Positions 8,224-18,815 are shown, counted from the first letter of the stretch. The stretch is DNA of 64,000 nt from DATBLE01 sp963841405 (GCA_963841405.1 CAWJCM010000001.1:186001-250000), one strand, 5' to 3'. A program made the numbers and translations. Notes: generated from the letters alone by a model not told the origin.

Positions 8224-9229
8224 GCTCCAACGCCTCCTCTCTCGTCGAGATCGTGCCTGCTGCGCGTTCTTCGGCGATCAGCTCGAGGAACCTGCCGACC
8301 TCGGGGCCCGGCGGGATGCCGAGCTCGTCACCGCGCACAAGCGGCTCGGACGGCTCGGCGGCACGTGCCTGTTCGACAGCATGGGCCAGCTCGTCCGCGC
8401 CCACGTAGGCCAGCGCCTCGAGCGCGAACGGCTCGGTCGCGCGGCGGAATCGGTGGACCGCGCGGGGCGAGCCGTCGTCCGGCGGCTCGGCGCGGGCCAT
8501 GATGCCGACGAACCGCCGCAGGTCGCCCGGGATCGGAAGGCGCTTCAGGCCCTCGCCGAACGTGACCGCGAGCCTGAACGTCGGGGAGTCGAAGGCGCGC
8601 AGGCGCGGATCGACCCGGCCGCCGAGCGGCTCGAGCAGATCGAGCTCCGCGGCCCGCTCGATACCGTCGGCGCTCAGCCGCTGCAGCTCGTCGAGGATCC
8701 GCTCCCCCGCGGCCCGGGTGATCAGCCCCGCCTTCGCCCGCGTCAGCTCCGCGGCCTGCGAATCGAGCCGGAGGCCGAGCTCGTCCTCGAGCCGGACGCC
8801 ACGCAGCAGCCTGAGCGGGTCGTGGTCGAACACGTCGGCGGAGACCGTCCGCAGGACGCCGCACATGACGTCTTTGCGGCCGTCGAACGGGTCGACGTCC
8901 TCGCCGCCGGCAACCGGCCGGGCGATCGCGTTCACCGTGAAGTCCCGACCCGCGAGGTCGTCCTCGATCGAGCCGCCCCGGACCGGCGAGAAGTCGACGG
9001 TCCTGTTGCGGTCGAGCACGACCCGCCAGGCGCCGAACTCCTCGTTGAGCGGGAAGACGGCATCGCCCGCGCGCGCGAGCAGCGCCCGGGCGGCTCGCTC
9101 GGGGTCGCGGCAGGCGACGTCGACGTCGAGCGCGGGGCGGCGGCCGAGCAGGTCGTCGCGCACGGCTCCGCCCACCACCCAGGCCTCCTCCCCGATGAAG
9201 CCTTCTGCAACCACGTCGAGGTCAAGCAT
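8201..9229 (-). CDS. cca: CCA tRNA nucleotidyltransferase / poly(A) polymerase family
   Basis: A 342-residue class II nucleotidyltransferase. The GG-x-x-RD motif and catalytic DxD are both present in VVGGAVRDDLLG and ALDVDVACRDP. GRDFTVNAIARPV and the RNA/ATP-binding HDPLRLLRGVRLEDEL follow. The family adds or repairs the 3' CCA of tRNAs (or polyadenylates RNA). The ATG at 9229 gives MLDLDVVAEGFIGEEAW, fitting the family; it overlaps the end of alr by 8 bases, suggesting coupled translation. I cannot tell A-adding, CC-adding and CCA-adding subtypes apart. Confidence 0.88.
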   Translation of the reverse strand: MLDLDVVAEGFIGEEAWVVGGAVRDDLLGRRPALDVDVACRDPERAARALLARAGDAVFPLNEEFGAWRVVLDRNRTVDFSPVRGGSIEDDLAGRDFTVNAIARPVAGGEDVDPFDGRKDVMCGVLRTVSADVFDHDPLRLLRGVRLEDELGLRLDSQAAELTRAKAGLITRAAGERILDELQRLSADGIERAAELDLLEPLGGRVDPRLRAFDSPTFRLAVTFGEGLKRLPIPGDLRRFVGIMARAEPPDDGSPRAVHRFRRATEPFALEALAYVGADELAHAVEQARAAEPSEPLVRGDELGIPPGPEVGRFLELIAEERAAGTISTREEALELVRRSLE

Positions 9230-10250
9230 CCACGACCGTCCGCACGGCGCGCAACGGGCGCGAGCCGATTCCGCAGACCAGCTCGTAGGAGATCGTGCCG
9301 GCGACCCGGGCATGATCGTCGGCGAGCACCCCGTCGCCGATCAGCGTCACCGGAGTCCCCACCGGCAGGTCGGCCGGGAGCTCGACCGCGAGCGAGTCCA
9401 TCGAGATCGCGCCGACGACCGTCCGCAGCTCGTCCCCGACCCGGACCGAGGAGCCGGTAAGGGAGCGGCGGAAGCCGTCCGCATAGCCGACGGGCACGAT
9501 TCCGATCCACGTCGGCCGCTCGGCCACGAACTGCCGCCCGTAGCCGGTGCTTTCCCCGGCCTCGAGCAGCTTGACCTGAGCGAGCGCGCTGCGCCACCCG
9601 AGCACCGGCTCGAGCCCGTCGTCCGCCGGGTCGCCGGCGAACGGGGAAAGGCCGTAGAGCGCGATCCCGCAGCGCGCCGCGTCGAAGCGCGCGGCCGGGA
9701 GCCGCAGGGCCGCCGCACTGTTCGCGACGTGCCGGGTGAGGTTCGAGTAGGCGTTGGTCGCCTCCCGGAAGCGCTCGATCTGCCGCTCGGCGAACAGCGG
9801 GTCGGAGCTCGCCGTGGCGAGATGGGACATGAGCCCGACCACCTGTCTCGAGGGTACGGGCAGCTCCGAAAGCCCCCAGCGGCCCATCCCGGTGTCGAGC
9901 TTCAGGTGGAGCGGAATGCCCTCCGGCATTGGGCGGTCGTCTGCGACGACGAGCTCGAGCCGCGCCTCGCGGGCTTGCGCAACTTCCTCGTCCCAGACAG
10001 GGCCGACGACGACGATCCGCGCCTCTGGAAACGCTGCTCTCAGCACGAGCGCCTCGGCGACCGTGGCGGTGCAGAGCGCGGTCGCGCCCGCAGCCAGCGC
10101 GGCGCCCGCGACGTCGACCGCGCCGTGCCCGTAGCCGTCGTCCTTGACCACGGCCCAGAGCTCCGTTCCGGCGAGGGTCTCGAGCAGCCGGCGGGCGTTA
10201 CGGCGGACGGCGCCGAGGTCGATCGTGATCTCGGACCGCGGCATCGTCAC
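9222..10250 (-). CDS. alr: alanine racemase
   Basis: This enzyme interconverts L- and D-alanine for peptidoglycan. At 342 residues it is slightly short for the family. The PLP lysine is seen in AVVKDDGYGHGAVDVA (normally VVKANAYGHG; the lysine and YGHG are kept). Other landmarks are LKLDTGMGRWGL and GYADGFRRSLTGS, and the C-terminal beta domain carries GAISMDSLAVELP. The GTG start at 10250 overlaps the stop of nnr as GTGA; an ATG two codons in is the alternative. Neighbours nnr and acpS make the common actinobacterial acpS-nnr-alr arrangement. Confidence 0.93.
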   Translation of the reverse strand: MTMPRSEITIDLGAVRRNARRLLETLAGTELWAVVKDDGYGHGAVDVAGAALAAGATALCTATVAEALVLRAAFPEARIVVVGPVWDEEVAQAREARLELVVADDRPMPEGIPLHLKLDTGMGRWGLSELPVPSRQVVGLMSHLATASSDPLFAERQIERFREATNAYSNLTRHVANSAAALRLPAARFDAARCGIALYGLSPFAGDPADDGLEPVLGWRSALAQVKLLEAGESTGYGRQFVAERPTWIGIVPVGYADGFRRSLTGSSVRVGDELRTVVGAISMDSLAVELPADLPVGTPVTLIGDGVLADDHARVAGTISYELVCGIGSRPLRAVRTVVDA

Positions 10251-11566
10251 TCGAGCGCGGCCGGCAGCAGCCCCACCACGTCCGACGCGACCAGACCGCG
10301 CGAAGGCCCGAGGCGGGCAGCCACGTCGCAGGCGACTGCGCCGGCGGCCGCGGCCGTTCGGGCATCCATCCCTTTCGCCAGAAACGCGCCGATGACACCG
10401 GTGAGGACGTCGCCGGTGCCCGCGGTGGCGAGCGACGGCGGCCCGAGCGCAGCGATCAAGACGCCCTCGCCCGGCGCCGCGACCAGCGCATCGGCGCCCT
10501 TCAGCAGGCAGACGCAGCCGAACCGCTCCGCAGCCTCGGTCGCAGCTGCCAGCCGATGGGCTGCCACCCAGGACGAGTCGCGGTCGAGCAGCCGGCCGAG
10601 CTCGCCCTCGTGCGGGGTGAGCACCGTCGAAGCGGCTCTCGCAAACGGCTCCAGCCCGTGCAGCGCATCCGCGTCGACGACGGCGGCCAGGTCGGTGTCC
10701 TCGAGCAGCCGGCGGACGAGCGCGCGCTTCTCGGCCGATCGACCGAGGCCGGGCCCGACCGCCAGCGCTCCGTGCCGCGGCGCCGCGTCGAGCGCCTCCT
10801 CGAGCGGCCGCTTCACCGCCTCCAGCACCGGAGGCTCGACCTCCGAGCAGACGGTCACGTAGCCGGCGTCCGCCCTGAACGCCGCCGACGCCGTCAGCGT
10901 GACCGAACCGCCCATCCCGGGCGAGCCGCCGACCACCAGGAGCGCACCCGCCGTGTACTTGTTGTCCGTTTCGCGCTTACGCGGCACGAGGGCCAGCACC
11001 GCCCGGCCGACGAGTGCCGCCGCGGTCTCCCTGCGCTCGAGCCCGATGTCGGCCACGACAATCTCGCCGGCCTGGAACCTGCCCGGCGCGACTTCCAGCC
11101 CGACCTTGCGGCCGTGCATGGTTACCGTCACGTCGGCCTTCACCGCCGCGCCGGCCACCTCGCCCGTGTCCGCGTCGACGCCCGACGGGAGGTCGACCGC
11201 CACGACCGGCACGCCCGCTCCGTTCAGCTTCTCGATCAGCCGCGCCGCTTCGAGCCGCGGCTGGCCGTGGAATCCCGTGCCGAAGAGGGCGTCGATCAGC
11301 ACGTCGCCGTCGGTGCCCTCGTTCGCCTCGCGGCCCGCGGCACGTAGCACCTCGAGCGCGATCGTCCCATCGCCGCCGTTCGCGCCGCCGCCGCAGACCG
11401 CGCCGAACGAACGTGCGTCCGGATAGCGGCGGAGTGCCTCCTCGGCGACGGCACGGCCCGCCCGCGCCATCAACGCGGCGACGTCGTGTCCCGCCTCGGC
11501 TGCCTGCATCTCGGCGGCCGTGTACAGCGGTTGAAACGGAGTTGGAGCCGGACTGAAGTCGGGCAC
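10247..11566 (-). CDS. nnr: bifunctional NAD(P)H-hydrate epimerase / dehydratase
   Basis: This enzyme repairs damaged NAD(P)HX. The N-terminal YjeF_N epimerase part has CGGGANGGDGTIALEVLRAAG and LIDALFGTGFHG. The C-terminal carbohydrate-kinase-like dehydratase part has NKYTAGALLVVGGSPGM, AVGPGLGRS, LTPHEGELGRLL, and TAGTGDVLTGVIGAFLAKG near the end. The 439 residues are a little shorter than the usual 480-500. I chose the GTG at 11566 because an AGGAG site lies 8 bases upstream. The stop overlaps alr by four bases. Both domains look complete, although the epimerase loop normally reading PGNNGGDG is altered to GGANGGDG. Confidence 0.92.
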   Translation of the reverse strand: MPDFSPAPTPFQPLYTAAEMQAAEAGHDVAALMARAGRAVAEEALRRYPDARSFGAVCGGGANGGDGTIALEVLRAAGREANEGTDGDVLIDALFGTGFHGQPRLEAARLIEKLNGAGVPVVAVDLPSGVDADTGEVAGAAVKADVTVTMHGRKVGLEVAPGRFQAGEIVVADIGLERRETAAALVGRAVLALVPRKRETDNKYTAGALLVVGGSPGMGGSVTLTASAAFRADAGYVTVCSEVEPPVLEAVKRPLEEALDAAPRHGALAVGPGLGRSAEKRALVRRLLEDTDLAAVVDADALHGLEPFARAASTVLTPHEGELGRLLDRDSSWVAAHRLAAATEAAERFGCVCLLKGADALVAAPGEGVLIAALGPPSLATAGTGDVLTGVIGAFLAKGMDARTAAAAGAVACDVAARLGPSRGLVASDVVGLLPAALE

Positions 11567-11574
11567 CGACGCTC

Positions 11575-11940
11575 CTATCGGCGGGCCGCGACGCACACCG
11601 CGGCGGCGAGTTCCCGCGAGTGCGTCATCGAAAGGTCGAGGCTCTCCGCCCCGACCCGGTCGGCCCACGCCGCCACGTGCCCGGACAGCCGGACGGCGGG
11701 CTTCGGCCGCCCTGCGATCTCGACGTTGCGCCAGGCGAACGCGCGCGCCACACCGAAGCCGATCGCCTTGCCGACCGCCTCCTTGCCGGCGAACCTGGCG
11801 GCGTAGTGCTGTGCGGGGTTGGGGCGCGAGTCGCAATAGGCCCGCTCTGCCTCGGTGAAGCAGCGCTCGCGAAACGACGGGTACCGTGCGAGGGCACGCC
11901 GCACCCGCTCGATCTCGATCAGGTCGACGCCCACGGTCAT
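11575..11940 (-). CDS. acpS: holo-[acyl-carrier-protein] synthase
   Basis: A 121-residue phosphopantetheinyl transferase of the AcpS type. It moves 4'-phosphopantetheine from CoA to acyl carrier protein. The metal-binding Asp is in VGVDLIEIERV, and the second signature is YAARFAGKEAVGKAIG. SLDLSMTHSRELAAAV marks the C-terminal strand. The ATG at 11940 (MTVGVDL) fits the family exactly; in-frame codons upstream would add a hydrophobic, non-conserved leader. It is followed 8 bases later by nnr. Confidence 0.93.
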   Translation of the reverse strand: MTVGVDLIEIERVRRALARYPSFRERCFTEAERAYCDSRPNPAQHYAARFAGKEAVGKAIGFGVARAFAWRNVEIAGRPKPAVRLSGHVAAWADRVGAESLDLSMTHSRELAAAVCVAARR

Positions 11941-11987
11941 CGGCGGCATCCTGGCCCGTGACAGGAGCGAGCCGAAGGCGAGCGACG

Positions 11988-12764
11988 TCACAACGACCGC
12001 TCCAGCCACTCGGGCAGGTAGGCGACCGAGCTGATCACGGCGTCAGGCACCACGGTCGAGCGGTCGAGCTCGTCGGGACGGAACTTCCCCGTGCGGACGA
12101 GGACAGTCTTGAGGCCGTACCGCTGCGCGCCGGCGATGTCGGAGTCGAGGTCGTCGCCGACCATCCAGGTCAGCTCCGGCTCGCCGTCGAGTGCCTCGAG
12201 CGCCGCTTCGAAGTACGCAGGGCTCGGCTTGCCGAGCACGGTCGCCTCTACCTGGGCGGCGAACTCGAGACCGGCGACGAACGCGCCCGAGTCGAGCAGG
12301 GGCCCACGCGAGGTCTGCCACCAGCGGTTCTTGTGCAGGCAGTAGAGCTCCGCCCCGAGCTCGAGCTCGCCGAATGCGCGGGCCAGATTCATGTAGCTGA
12401 AGACGCGTCCCGTCTCGTCGGTCTCGTCCGCGCCGCCCAGGAGTACGGCCTCGGCTCCGTCGCCCACGAGCTCGATCCCGTCGAGATCGGCGACCAGCGC
12501 CGCCATCACCAGAGCCAGCACCCGCCGGCCGGCGAGCGCGCGCGCAGCGGCGGCCGCGGTGGTCTGGAGCTCGCCGTCGTCGAGCTCGATTCCGCAGGCA
12601 CGGAGCTCGTCGGCAAGCACAGCTCGCGACCTGGTCGTGTTGTTCGTCACGAACCGCAGGCGATGCCCTGCGCGACGCAGTTCCCGGACCGCTTCCGGTG
12701 CACGTGGAATCGGCTTGCCGGAGACGTGGAGAACGCCGTCGACGTCGAGCAGAATGGCCGCCAT
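11988..12764 (-). CDS. HAD-superfamily hydrolase, NagD-like subfamily IIA
   Basis: A 258-residue HAD phosphatase. Motif I is DVDGVL at residues 7-12 (first Asp is the nucleophile), motif II is FVTNNTTRSR, and motif IV is MVGDDLDSDIAGA. A class IIA cap lies between motifs II and III. Family members dephosphorylate small phosphometabolites; the substrate here is unknown. The ATG at 12764 is preceded by TAAACT eight bases upstream, without a Shine-Dalgarno. It diverges from the ArfB-like gene with a gap of only 13 bases, and that -10 box overlaps the neighbour's ATG by one base. Confidence 0.85.
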   Translation of the reverse strand: MAAILLDVDGVLHVSGKPIPRAPEAVRELRRAGHRLRFVTNNTTRSRAVLADELRACGIELDDGELQTTAAAAARALAGRRVLALVMAALVADLDGIELVGDGAEAVLLGGADETDETGRVFSYMNLARAFGELELGAELYCLHKNRWWQTSRGPLLDSGAFVAGLEFAAQVEATVLGKPSPAYFEAALEALDGEPELTWMVGDDLDSDIAGAQRYGLKTVLVRTGKFRPDELDRSTVVPDAVISSVAYLPEWLERSL

Positions 12765-12777
12765 GCCCGGCGAGTTT

Positions 12778-13170
12778 ATGCGCGTCACCCGCTCCGTGAC
12801 CCTTCCCCTGGACGAGATCGAGCTGCGGTTCTCCCGCTCGAGCGGCCCGGGCGGCCAGCACGCGCAACGGTCGGAGACCCGCGTGGAGGCGATTTTCGAC
12901 GTCGAGACCTCCTCTGCGCTGACGCCGGTCCAGAAGCGGCGCGTGATCGACCGGGCGGGGCCGGTGCTGCGCGCGGTGGCGCAGGACGAGCGGAGCCAGT
13001 GGCGAAACCGTGAACTGGCGGTCGAGCGCCTCGTCGAGGCGCTCCGCCGCGCCCTGCGCGTCGAGCGCCGGCGTCGGCCGACCGCGCCCACGGCGGCAGC
13101 GAAGAAACGCAGGCTCGAGCAGAAACGCCGCCGCTCCGAAACCAAGCGACTCCGTCGCCCACCGACGTAA
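12778..13170 (+). CDS. arfB: ArfB/YaeJ-like peptidyl-tRNA hydrolase (RF-1 domain protein)
   Basis: A 130-residue protein with a single class I release-factor catalytic domain. The GGQ motif is in SSGPGGQHAQRSETRVE at about residues 21-37. The C-terminus is a long basic tail (KKRRLEQKRRRSETKRLRR), as in ArfB, which inserts into the mRNA channel of stalled ribosomes and releases the nascent chain. No codon-recognition domain is present, which argues against a true release factor. The ATG at 12778 is used; a GTG at 12796 would also keep the GGQ domain. It diverges from the HAD gene. Confidence 0.85.
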   Translation: MRVTRSVTLPLDEIELRFSRSSGPGGQHAQRSETRVEAIFDVETSSALTPVQKRRVIDRAGPVLRAVAQDERSQWRNRELAVERLVEALRRALRVERRRRPTAPTAAAKKRRLEQKRRRSETKRLRRPPT

Positions 13171-13255
13171 GCAGTGTGTAAGAACGGGCGGGTCCCGGGA
13201 AACGCCTCGCTAGTCTGTTCCGACCTTCCCCCCCGACCGAAGGGAGCATCTGCCC

Positions 13256-14677
13256 ATGCGTTTGCGTCTGTTCCTCGTTGCCGCTGCCTGTCTTGCGGCG
13301 ACCGCCGCCTTCCCGATCGCCGCGTCGGCCCAGCCGCGCATGCTGATCGGCTTCCAGGACGACCCCAGCCTGCGCTGGCGTGACGACCGGCTCAACGTCT
13401 TCGACCTCGCCGAGCAGGCGCACACAGGCATCGTGCGGACGACGGTCTACTGGTCGAGAATCGCGCAGACGAGGCCCGCAAACGGTGCGAACCCCTTCGA
13501 TCCGGCCTACCGCTTCGACGATCTCGACGAGTTCGTCCGCAACGCCGGCCTCCACGGCATGGAGGTCATGCTGACGATCTGGGGCACGCCGTCCTGGGCG
13601 AACGGCGGCAAGGGGCAGAACTACGCACCGACCAGCTACGCCATGCTCCAGAGCTTCGCACGGGCTCTCGCCTCGCGCTACTCCGGGCGTTACCAGGGCT
13701 ATCCCTTCGTCCGCTACTACTCGGTCTGGAACGAGTCGAACCTCGGGCAGTTCCTCTCGCCGCAATACACCTCGAAGGGCAAGCCCGCGGCGCCGGCCAT
13801 CTACGCAAAGCTCTACCGGGCTGCCTACGCCGGCATCAAGGGCGGCAACTCCCGCTCGCTCGTCGGGATCGGCGAGACCTCTGCCCGCGGGCGTGACCGC
13901 TACCTGGGCAGGAAGGGCACGCAGGAGACCGAGTCACCGGGGAAGTTCGCCGAACTGCTCTCGAAGCAGCGACCCGTGCTGCGCTTCGACGCCTGGTCGC
14001 ACCACCCGTATCCGACGTCGATCAAGGGCCGCCCGCTCGCGAAGACGCGCTGGCCGAACGTGACCCTGTCCAATCTCCCCCGCTTCGAGCACGAGCTCCA
14101 GCGCTGGTTCAAGCTGAAGAAGAACATCCCGATGTGGATCACCGAGTACGGTCACGAGACGAAGCCGGAGGAACCAAAGGGGGTCACTTACGCGCAGCAG
14201 GCCGCGTACCTGCGCACGGCACTGCGCTTCGCCGCCGACGATCCGAAGGTATCGATCTTCATCTGGTTCATCCTCCGCGACGACCCGACCAGCGCCTGGC
14301 AGAGCGGCCTGGTCACGCGGGACGGCACGAAGAAGCCCGCGTACAACAGCTTCAGGGCGCTCGCCGGGCAGTACGACGCACGCGACCCGGAGATGTTCGT
14401 GAAGGGCGGCACCACCAACCCGACGGTCAAGTTCGCGGCGCTCGAGCTCTGGTCGCGATCGGGCGCCGGGGCGAAGGTGGGGATGACGATCGCCATCTAC
14501 GACGGCGCCAAGGTGCTGAAGACGGCACAGCCGGTCTCGCTGATCGGCTCCGACGGCTGGGTGACCTTCAAAGCCCCGTTCAAGACGGTCAAGGGCCACA
14601 ACTACAACATCGAGATCAACGCGGGCGACGCAAGCGGCAACAGCGTCGACCGATCGGTGCTCGTCCGGGCGGTTTAG
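13256..14677 (+). CDS. secreted glycoside hydrolase, clan GH-A (cellulase/xylosidase-like)
   Basis: A 473-residue exported enzyme. Residues 1-25 are a signal peptide ending ASAQ. A TIM-barrel domain follows, with the acid/base Glu in YYSVWNESNLGQF (about residue 161) and the likely nucleophile Glu in MWITEYGHET (about residue 300), the two conserved carboxylates of clan GH-A. The last 100 or so residues (LELWSRSGAGAKVGMTIAIY onward) look like a beta-sandwich accessory domain. The substrate is not clear; GH5 and GH39 are the closest types. An AGGGAG site precedes the ATG, and TAGTCT (13211-13216) is a plausible -10 box. It converges on glmS across 17 bases. Confidence 0.8.
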   Translation: MRLRLFLVAAACLAATAAFPIAASAQPRMLIGFQDDPSLRWRDDRLNVFDLAEQAHTGIVRTTVYWSRIAQTRPANGANPFDPAYRFDDLDEFVRNAGLHGMEVMLTIWGTPSWANGGKGQNYAPTSYAMLQSFARALASRYSGRYQGYPFVRYYSVWNESNLGQFLSPQYTSKGKPAAPAIYAKLYRAAYAGIKGGNSRSLVGIGETSARGRDRYLGRKGTQETESPGKFAELLSKQRPVLRFDAWSHHPYPTSIKGRPLAKTRWPNVTLSNLPRFEHELQRWFKLKKNIPMWITEYGHETKPEEPKGVTYAQQAAYLRTALRFAADDPKVSIFIWFILRDDPTSAWQSGLVTRDGTKKPAYNSFRALAGQYDARDPEMFVKGGTTNPTVKFAALELWSRSGAGAKVGMTIAIYDGAKVLKTAQPVSLIGSDGWVTFKAPFKTVKGHNYNIEINAGDASGNSVDRSVLVRAV

Positions 14678-14694
14678 GCGCCGCCCGGGCGCGG

Positions 14695-16521
<1,827 letters not shown>

Positions 16522-16614
16522 GTGGCGCTCCTCCTCGATTTTCGGCGAAACGACCGGAAACGAACCACAGAACACGAAAAGCCCGGCATCTTCGCCGCCC
16601 CGCCGTCGGGACGG

Positions 16615-17883
16615 TCAGCCGAGCTCTTGCTGCACGAGCGCGGTGATGCTAGCACAGAGCGCGGCGGCCGCCTCGTCCGTTTCCGCCTCGGCCAGGACGC
16701 GCACGACCGGCTCGGTTCCGGAAGGCCGCACGAGCACGCGCCCGGTGCCGTCGAGCTCGGCGTTGACGCGGCCGACCTCGTGGCAGATGCGGTCACTGAG
16801 CTGCCGGCGGACGACGCGGACGTTCTCCTTGACCTGCGGGTAGCGCTCCATCACAGCGGCCGACTCGGAGACCGGCCGGCCGCGGACGGCGGCGCAGAGA
16901 AGGAGCGCGGCAGCCAGCCCGTCGCCCGTCACGTGGCCGTCCAGGTAGATCACGTGACCGGACTGCTCACCGCCGAGGACCCCGCCCTCGCGCTTCAACG
17001 CCTCGAGCACGTACCGGTCGCCGACGTCCGTGACGAGCACGCGGACGCCCTGCTCCTCCATCAGCCGGTGGAACCCCAGGTTGGTCATCGTCGTCACGGC
17101 CACGAGCTCGACCTCGAGGTCGAGCGCCAGGACGGCGATGATCTGGTCGCCGTCGAGCGAGTCGCCCTTCTCGTCGACCGCGAGCATCCTGTCGCCGTCG
17201 CCGTCGAAGGCGACGCCGAGATCGAGCCTCCGTTCGGAGACGAGCTCGCGCAGCGAGCGCAGGTCGGTGGCGCCGCAGCCGACGTTGATGTTCGTCCCGT
17301 CGGGATCGACGCCGATCGCCACCACCTCCGCCCCGAGCTCCTCGAAGGCACGGGGCGCGATCGCGGTGTAGGCGCCGTTCGCGCAGTCGACGCCGATGCG
17401 CAGCCCTGAGAGGTCGGAGCCGAACCGCTCGAGCACGAGGTCGAGGTAGCTGTCAACGGCGACCTCGAGGCTGTCGATCTGTCCGCGCGCAGGCTCGCTC
17501 GGCGGCGCCTCGAGCAGCGCCTCGATCGCCTCCTCGTCGTCGTCGTCGAGCTTGCTGCCGTCCTTGCGGAAGAACTTGACGCCGTTGTACTCCGGCGGGT
17601 TGTGAGACGCCGAGATGACGACGCCCAGGTCGAGAGCGAGCAGCGCGACGGCCGGCGTGGGCAGGATTCCGGCGAGCACGGCGTGGCCGCCGGCCGACGC
17701 TACCCCGCTCGCGAAGGCGCGCTCCAGCTCCGGGCCCGTGCAGCGCGTGTCCCGCCCGACGAGTGCCGCGCCGCCGCCCACCCAGAGCGTCGCCGCCCGC
17801 CCGAGCCGCTCGACGAGCTGCCGCGTCAGGTCCTCGCCGACGATCCCTCTGACACCGTCGGTGCCGAAGTAGCGTCGCGCCAC
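16615..17883 (-). CDS. glmM: phosphoglucosamine mutase
   Basis: Converts glucosamine-6-phosphate to glucosamine-1-phosphate. The 422 residues are close to the family's 440-450. The opening FGTDGVRGIVGEDLT, the phosphoserine loop VISASHNPPEYNG (Ser at about 93), the metal loop AFDGDGDRMLAVDEKGD and the sugar-binding GEQSGHVI are all present, with the phosphate loop VRPSGTEPVVRVLAEAE at the end. The start is a GTG without a Shine-Dalgarno. A TAGTCT box, whose first three bases are the rpsI stop codon, lies 8 bases before it, so glmM may have its own leaderless promoter within the ribosomal-protein operon. Confidence 0.96.
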   Translation of the reverse strand: MARRYFGTDGVRGIVGEDLTRQLVERLGRAATLWVGGGAALVGRDTRCTGPELERAFASGVASAGGHAVLAGILPTPAVALLALDLGVVISASHNPPEYNGVKFFRKDGSKLDDDDEEAIEALLEAPPSEPARGQIDSLEVAVDSYLDLVLERFGSDLSGLRIGVDCANGAYTAIAPRAFEELGAEVVAIGVDPDGTNINVGCGATDLRSLRELVSERRLDLGVAFDGDGDRMLAVDEKGDSLDGDQIIAVLALDLEVELVAVTTMTNLGFHRLMEEQGVRVLVTDVGDRYVLEALKREGGVLGGEQSGHVIYLDGHVTGDGLAAALLLCAAVRGRPVSESAAVMERYPQVKENVRVVRRQLSDRICHEVGRVNAELDGTGRVLVRPSGTEPVVRVLAEAETDEAAAALCASITALVQQELG

Positions 17884-17894
17884 GGCGGCGGAGA

Positions 17895-18290
17895 CTAGCG
17901 CTTGCTGAACTGCGGAGCCTTGCGCGCTTTGTGGAGGCCGGCCTTCTTGCGCTCGACGATCCGCGAGTCGCGCGCGAGGAAGCCCTCGCGCTTCAGCACG
18001 GTACGGAGCTCCGGATCGGCCTCGACGAGCGCGCGGGCGACGCCGTGGCGGACCGCGCCCGCCTGGCCGGAGGGACCGCCGCCGTGCACCCTGACCCGGA
18101 GGTCATACGTGCCCTCCAGTCCTGCGACCTGCAGCGGCGCCATCACCTGGTTGCGATGGCTCGCCCGAGGGAAGTAGTCCTCGAGCGTGCGGCCATTGAA
18201 CCACGTCGCTCCGTCGCCGGGACGGAGGATCACGCGAGCGACCGAGGTCTTGCGCTTGCCGGTGCCGCGGTAGGTGGCGAGCTCGCTCAT
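17895..18290 (-). CDS. rpsI: 30S ribosomal protein S9
   Basis: A 131-residue S9. The N-terminus has GTGKRKTSVARVILRPGDG, the middle LRVRVHGGGPSGQAGAVRHG, and the basic tail ends KARKAPQFSKR, which reaches the P-site tRNA in bacterial ribosomes. A GGAG site sits before the ATG. It follows rplM by 13 bases, the near-universal L13-S9 pairing, and is followed by glmM. Confidence 0.98.
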   Translation of the reverse strand: MSELATYRGTGKRKTSVARVILRPGDGATWFNGRTLEDYFPRASHRNQVMAPLQVAGLEGTYDLRVRVHGGGPSGQAGAVRHGVARALVEADPELRTVLKREGFLARDSRIVERKKAGLHKARKAPQFSKR

Positions 18291-18303
18291 CGGTTCTCCA
18301 GTG

Positions 18304-18759
18304 TCATCGCGTCTCCACCTTCAGGGGTTCCGGGCTCTGGGCCAAATGAGGATGCTCCGGCCCAGCGTAGATCTTCAGCTTGCCGATCTGGGCGCTCGCC
18401 AGCTTGTTGCGCGGGAGCATGCCCTTGACCGCCTTGCGGAGCACCTCGGTCGGGCGGCGCTCGAGCTGGGCGCGCAGCGTCCGGCTGCGCAGGCCGCCCG
18501 GATACCCGGAGTGGCGGTAGTACAGCTTCTGATCGAGCTTGTTGCCCGTCACCTCGATCTTCTCCGCATTGACGACCACGACGAAGTCGCCGGTGTCCAC
18601 GTGCGGCGTGTACTCGGGCTTGCCCTTGCCGCGCAGCGTGTCGGCGATGTGCGTGGCGAGACGGCCGAGCGTCTGCCCCTCGGCGTCGACCACGTACCAG
18701 CGGCGAGCGACCTCGCCGGGCTTTGCGTTCCAGGTCTTCTGCATCTTCGATGTCGTCAC
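18304..18759 (-). CDS. rplM: 50S ribosomal protein L13
   Basis: A 151-residue L13, an early-assembly protein of the large subunit. Recognisable segments are VVDAEGQTLGRLATHIADTL, VVVNAEKIEVTGNKLDQK, and the RNA-binding KGMLPRNKLASAQIGKLKIY. The start is drawn at the GTG 18759; the ATG at 18744 (MQKTWNAKPGEV) is equally compatible, since neither has a clear Shine-Dalgarno. A -10 box and a hairpin just upstream suggest a short structured leader. Confidence 0.97.
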   Translation of the reverse strand: MTTSKMQKTWNAKPGEVARRWYVVDAEGQTLGRLATHIADTLRGKGKPEYTPHVDTGDFVVVVNAEKIEVTGNKLDQKLYYRHSGYPGGLRSRTLRAQLERRPTEVLRKAVKGMLPRNKLASAQIGKLKIYAGPEHPHLAQSPEPLKVETR

Positions 18760-18783
18760 GGAAAGCTGCGCTCACGGAAAAGC

Positions 18784-18815
18784 GGCGCACGGGCGTGCGC
18801 CGGGGCGGAATGGTA
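18784..18815 (-). promoter_or_regulatory. rplM-rpsI promoter and 5' leader hairpin
   Basis: On the - strand TACCAT (18815-18810) is a TANNNT -10 box. About 8 bases further a perfect 7-base stem, GGCGCAC/GTGCGCC with a 4-base loop, occupies 18801-18784, close to the predicted 5' end of the message and 25-40 bases before the L13 start. L13 controls its own operon in E. coli; whether this hairpin does the same job is inference. The rest of the gap up to 18975 shows nothing recognisable. Confidence 0.4.

Noticed and set aside
8499..10862. A 787-codon + strand open frame opposite cca, alr and nnr
   Set aside because: It is a composition shadow of three convincing genes; the product is a Ser/Arg-rich sequence without motifs.
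16522..16614. A glmS-type ribozyme or other riboswitch upstream of glmS
   Set aside because: The gap after glmM is short, shows only a strong Shine-Dalgarno, and has no ribozyme core; that ribozyme is known from Firmicutes.
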